Source of the DNA: Sphingobium sp052327305
Lineage (GTDB): Bacteria; Pseudomonadota; Alphaproteobacteria; Sphingomonadales; Sphingomonadaceae
Direction of reading: 5' to 3'
Length of the DNA: 64,000 bases
Assembly: GCF_052327305.1 (NCBI RefSeq)
Contig: NZ_CP182486.1
Coordinates: 1,860,001 to 1,924,000, forward strand
The position numbers were made by a program, and so were the translations under genes. Below the pieces are notes generated by a model. The model had not been told where the DNA came from, made no database searches, and saw nothing but the letters and a program-made list of their open reading frames with translations. Position 1 is the first letter of the stretch. Each line of letters opens with the position of its first letter. This document shows positions 61,267-64,000 of this stretch, in pieces.

Positions 61267-61412
61267 ATCAGTTCTCCTTTAAACGGGCGAATCGGATAGG
61301 AGCGACCTTATTATCATGAAAGCGATAAGAAGAACAGAATGGGAACTTTTCAACTCGAAGTTGAATATTTCAGTGACTCGCCAAGCCGTCAAACTCCCGA
61401 TATGCAAGTGGG

Positions 61413-61934
61413 ATGACCCTTCCGGCACTAGCTGCGGCAACTAAAGCGATCGCTCAGTTTCCCGGGTGGAGTGAACCTGAGCCTGAGACCGGCTATTGCT
61501 GGTTTCACGCACCCTTGATGGTTGCGGGCGTCGTCCAACAGGGCTTCGTTCTACACGGCGGTTATCTAAAGCATGTGCCAGACGCGAATGTTTCGTTCGA
61601 GTTGTTAGTGAGCAAGCCGGGCGGCAAGCGAAAGTTGGCAATCGGACGCATTGATTGGAAGGCGGTGCGAGGCGGTCACACAAATCCCAAACGAAAGGGA
61701 AGTCCCCTGTCCGGAAAGCGAGTGAGTCATAGCCATCATCACTCGTTCGACCTGAACTGGTTAACCGCTGAGGATCGTATGCGATCTGGAAACCTCCCGA
61801 TGGCAGAAGATATTGACCAAAGAATTCAAACCTTTGAGTCCCTTCGTTCAGAAGTTGGGAAACTCTTTCGAATCAATAACATAGACGTTGTAACGCCCCC
61901 TAAGTGGGAGTATGATTTGTTTGTAAATGGCTAG
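61413..61934 (+). CDS. hypothetical protein, first gene of an accessory pair
   Basis: 173 residues, family not recognised. N-terminal TLPALAAATKAIAQFPGWSEPEPETGYCWFHAPL, then a small alpha-beta middle (VVQQGFVLHGGYLKHVPDANVSFELLVSK) and a histidine cluster SHSHHHSFDLNWLTAEDRM near 105-123. The C-terminus is PKWEYDLFVNG. It overlaps the DUF1828-like gene by eight bases, a strong sign of a functional pair. Base use is AT-richer than the flanks. No ribosome site is obvious. Confidence 0.65.
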   Translation: MTLPALAAATKAIAQFPGWSEPEPETGYCWFHAPLMVAGVVQQGFVLHGGYLKHVPDANVSFELLVSKPGGKRKLAIGRIDWKAVRGGHTNPKRKGSPLSGKRVSHSHHHSFDLNWLTAEDRMRSGNLPMAEDIDQRIQTFESLRSEVGKLFRINNIDVVTPPKWEYDLFVNG

Positions 61935-62679
61935 CCAAATCGACATAACCAAGGGAATTGCGCGCGCGGTTGAGGCGGCAGCCTCTGAGCTTGTGCGCGT
62001 TTCGCATTGGGGTGGGTCGAGCTACATCAGCCTGCCTCTCATCATGCCTAGCGGCACGTCGGCAACTGTCCGTGTTTCTGACAGTGGAGCGGGCTTTCGT
62101 GTCGATGATGGGGGCTTCGCATATCGGGAATTGGAAGCAATAGGCGCTGAGAGATCGTTCCCGAAGGCAGCGACAAAGTATGCCGCTTTTGAAGAGCTTC
62201 AAACCGATCGTCGTTCGATTTTCACTTACGCGACAGAGTCGGAGCTAGTGCGGGCAATTTGTGATGTTGGCACCGCCTCCCATGCTGTGGTCGATGATGT
62301 CTATCGGCGACTGGGGGACGAAGGAGCTGCGGAGATTGAGGACTATTTGCGCGAGCGACTGGAGGCAATCTTCGTGGGCGCGCGAGTCGAGCCCGAAGAG
62401 GAGATAAAGGGAGCCAGCTCTCATACATGGAGAATGAGCGCGGCGGTTCACCTATCGAGCGGACTGATTGTGTTTCAGGCTGTGCCGAACCACGCATATT
62501 CAGTCTATCGAGCTAGCACAGCTTTTAGAGACCTTAGCGAGCTTCCGACGCCTCCCAAATGCATTGCCGTAGTGAAGGATATGCGTGCACTAGGCGACAA
62601 TCTAAACGTGTTGGCGCAAGCGGGCCGCGTTATTCAGGGTGATCAGCCAGACGAAACTTACAGGGTCGCGGCAGCGTGA
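61927..62679 (+). CDS. DUF1828-like protein, second gene of an accessory pair
   Basis: 250 residues. The N-terminal part (about 1-100) with ATVRVSDSGAGFRVDDGGFAYRELEAIGAERSF resembles DUF1828, a domain found in phage and accessory gene proteins; the assignment is by pattern. The rest has alpha/beta content (DDVYRRLGDEGAAEIEDYLRERLEAIFV, MSAAVHLSSGLIVFQAVPNHAYSVYRASTAFRDL). It overlaps the 61413 gene by eight bases. Function unknown; a defence or toxin-antitoxin pair is one possibility but has no direct sign such as a nuclease motif. Confidence 0.65.
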   Translation: MASQIDITKGIARAVEAAASELVRVSHWGGSSYISLPLIMPSGTSATVRVSDSGAGFRVDDGGFAYRELEAIGAERSFPKAATKYAAFEELQTDRRSIFTYATESELVRAICDVGTASHAVVDDVYRRLGDEGAAEIEDYLRERLEAIFVGARVEPEEEIKGASSHTWRMSAAVHLSSGLIVFQAVPNHAYSVYRASTAFRDLSELPTPPKCIAVVKDMRALGDNLNVLAQAGRVIQGDQPDETYRVAAA

Positions 62680-63227
62680 CGCCTTTCCTTTTCGCCGGCG
62701 CTTGCCTTTGGCTGATTGTCTGACTTTGTTGCTCAGGCGGAGCGGACGACATAGAACCAGCCGATCGCGATCAGTGCGAGCAATGGTGGGGCGCGTTACA
62801 GCGCTCCAAAATATCGAACACCCTTACCCGCTCGTGATGGTTCGCGGAAGGTGAACACCGAAGAGATGGCGCTGCAGTGCTTGGCGCTAATCTGCGCATG
62901 GATTGACCGAACCGACGCCCTAAACAGCCGTCAGAAGCCTTCCACGATGCTGGCATGGAAACTCCCGCCGGAACGATAGTCGTAGTGTGCTTAATCTTGT
63001 CAATCCCCTTTCCTACACCGCCCTTCCTCATCCACACTCGCGCATCCGCTCCGTCTGTCTGAGGCCGTACGATGCCCGCTTGTCGCCCCTCCGCGCCCTC
63101 TCTCCGCAGCGTCGATTTTTTTGCTCTAAGGACTAGAACCTTTAGAACCTTTCGCGGCCAGCCGGTGCCCTCCGCCGCCCGCACCGCCGCCTCGCCGTCC
63201 CCGCGTTTCGCCCGCAAAACCGCTCGG
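62680..63227. other. intergenic region without a supported gene
   Basis: About 550 bp before tldD. I see no coding frame with good start and codon character. It contains a perfect tandem 9-bp repeat TAGAACCTT (63134-63142 and 63143-63151). On the minus strand near 62745-62795 a short hydrophobic stretch (LLALIAIGWFYVVRSA, then a stop) could be the decayed end of a membrane gene. Confidence 0.4.
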
Positions 63228-63250
63228 TCGCGATATGGGCCATATTGCGA
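63228..63250. promoter_or_regulatory. 11-1-11 palindrome upstream of tldD
   Basis: Arms 63228-63238 (TCGCGATATGG) and 63240-63250 (CCATATTGCGA) match at ten of eleven positions, the odd one being G opposite T. It ends directly before the proposed tldD -35, a place suited to an activator or to a repressor that blocks polymerase. Confidence 0.55.
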
Positions 63251-63279
63251 TTGGGCTTCGCGCCCGGCGCCCCTATATT
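63251..63279 (+). promoter_or_regulatory. putative tldD promoter giving a leaderless message
   Basis: TTGGGC (63251-63256), exactly 17 nt, TATATT (63274-63279). The -10 ends 7 nt before the ATG at 63287, and no ribosome-binding sequence lies between, so the transcript would start at or next to the ATG. Confidence 0.42.
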
Positions 63280-63286
63280 CACGCCC

Positions 63287-64000
63287 ATGACCGACACGCT
63301 CCACGCATCCGACTCGTCTGCCCCGCAGATCACAGACGTCCGCTCCTTCCTTTATCGGGATGGCGCGCTCGATCCCGATGGCGCGAAGCGCCTCACCGCG
63401 CAGGCGCTCGGCGCGTGCGAGGATGGCGAGCTCTATCTTCAGTATCGCGCCACGGAGAGTTTTGGCTTCGATGACGGCCGGCTCAAGACCGCCGATTATT
63501 CCACCGATGCCGGCTTCGGCCTGCGCGGCGTCTCGGGCGAGATGACCGGCTTCTCTCACGCGAACGACATTTCGGAGGCCGCGATCCGCAAGGCGGCGCA
63601 GACCCTGCAGCTTCTCGACCCCGCGAAGCACGCCCCCGCCGCCGCGCCCGCGCGCACCAATCGTCACCTCTATACGGAGGCGAACCCGCTCGATCTGGTG
63701 CCCTTTGCGAAGAAGGTGGAGCTGTGCGCGGCGATTGACGCTGCCGCCCGCGCGCGCGATCCGCGCGTGGTGCAGGTCTCCGCGAGCCTCGCGGGGAGCT
63801 GGTCGGTGGTCGAGATCGTCCGGGCGGACGGCTTCGTGGCGACGGACGTGCGGCCGCTGGTGCGCTTGAACGTCTCCGTCATCATGGAGGAGAATGGCCG
63901 CCGCGAGACCGGCGTGTTCGGCATTGGCGGGCGCTATCTCTATGACTCGCTCTTTGAGGAAGCGACCTGGCGCCGCGCCATTGATGAGGCGATTGCCCAG
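63287..64000 (+). CDS. tldD: TldD metalloprotease subunit, 3' end outside window
   Basis: N-terminal 238 residues of TldD, which with TldE/PmbA forms a zinc protease that matures peptide antibiotics such as microcins and degrades CcdA in E. coli. The half-barrel block LYLQYRATESFGFDDGRLKT, then DYSTDAGFGLRGVSGEMTGF, is the usual TldD N-terminus. The HExxH zinc site falls after the window end. ATG 63287 follows a TATATT -10 without a leader. The partner pmbA is not in the window. Confidence 0.92.
   Translation, partial: MTDTLHASDSSAPQITDVRSFLYRDGALDPDGAKRLTAQALGACEDGELYLQYRATESFGFDDGRLKTADYSTDAGFGLRGVSGEMTGFSHANDISEAAIRKAAQTLQLLDPAKHAPAAAPARTNRHLYTEANPLDLVPFAKKVELCAAIDAAARARDPRVVQVSASLAGSWSVVEIVRADGFVATDVRPLVRLNVSVIMEENGRRETGVFGIGGRYLYDSLFEEATWRRAIDEAIAQ

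Noticed and set aside
61927..62679. Calling the accessory pair a toxin-antitoxin or defence system outright
   Set aside because: No nuclease, protease, helicase or other effector motif is visible; only overlap and composition point that way.
62680..63286. A tRNA or small-RNA gene in the gap before tldD
   Set aside because: No cloverleaf, T-loop motif or CCA end could be found; only a 9-bp tandem repeat and the palindrome near tldD stand out.

Overview
The window reads as a stretch of chromosome from a high-GC alphaproteobacterium, most likely a sphingomonad (order Sphingomonadales). The evidence is gene content and order: sucA, sucD, mdh, zapE and sdhB on one strand; a DnaJ/Hsp70/CobS/OsmC/CobT run next to bolA; an alpha-type SspB; a Cbp3-type ubiquinol-cytochrome c chaperone followed by a DUF177 protein; and a DUF2292 (YezD) protein upstream of a TonB-dependent receptor. 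These families are known from memory; no database was searched. No tRNA, rRNA, CRISPR array, transposase or integrase was seen.

Layout. 1-6.7 kb is a minus-strand central-carbon block (sdhB, zapE, mdh, sucD and most of sucA, which runs off the left edge). 6.7-11 kb holds a lipid/diacylglycerol-kinase-like protein, an exported dipeptidase with a GFA-type protein, and dapD with a HAD nucleotidase. 11-13.4 kb is a lipobox-bearing subtilisin with a beta-barrel-like C-terminus. 13.3-19.6 kb is a minus-strand run of DMT transporter, CobT, OsmC, CobS, Hsp70-like and J-domain proteins. It is followed by bolA, a Nudix hydrolase, a phosphoesterase and a methyltransferase on the plus strand. 23-31.6 kb has gmk, fumC, sspB, a short his cluster (hisB, yciI-like, hisH, hisA), respiratory-complex assembly proteins and a BamE-like lipoprotein. 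31.7-42 kb has malic enzyme, mutS, glnD, rpsT and an aminopeptidase P. 42-49 kb has a PAS protein, oligopeptidase B, a thioesterase, an adenosine kinase-like sugar kinase, queG and a Tat-exported MsrB. 49-53 kb is a three-gene cell-surface glycan candidate cluster (multi-membrane GT-C-like protein, GtrA, FAD-dependent mutase-like protein).

53-57.4 kb starts with a well-marked regulatory region driving yezD and a TonB receptor. It continues into an AT-richer accessory patch with REP-like palindromes, an unfamiliar two-helix membrane protein and a small DUF6471 remnant. 57.4-60.2 kb has a MerC-like protein, heme A synthase and the rplM-rpsI ribosomal operon with a clear terminator. 60.2-62.7 kb is a second accessory patch: a zinc-finger protein, a gene whose stop lies in a REP-like palindrome, a possible 42-residue ORF, and an overlapping gene pair, the second DUF1828-like. 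The window ends inside tldD, which has a 23-bp near-perfect palindrome and a promoter that would give a leaderless mRNA.

Functional links. The TCA genes (sucA, sucD, mdh, sdhB, fumC, malic enzyme) dominate the metabolic content. Partner genes usually found alongside (sucC, sdhCDA, hisF, cobN) are not in the window. The most distinctive non-coding signals are a nested hairpin at 45.4 kb, paired inverted repeats before yezD, the palindrome before tldD, and hairpins in both gaps of the mdh-sucD-sucA run.
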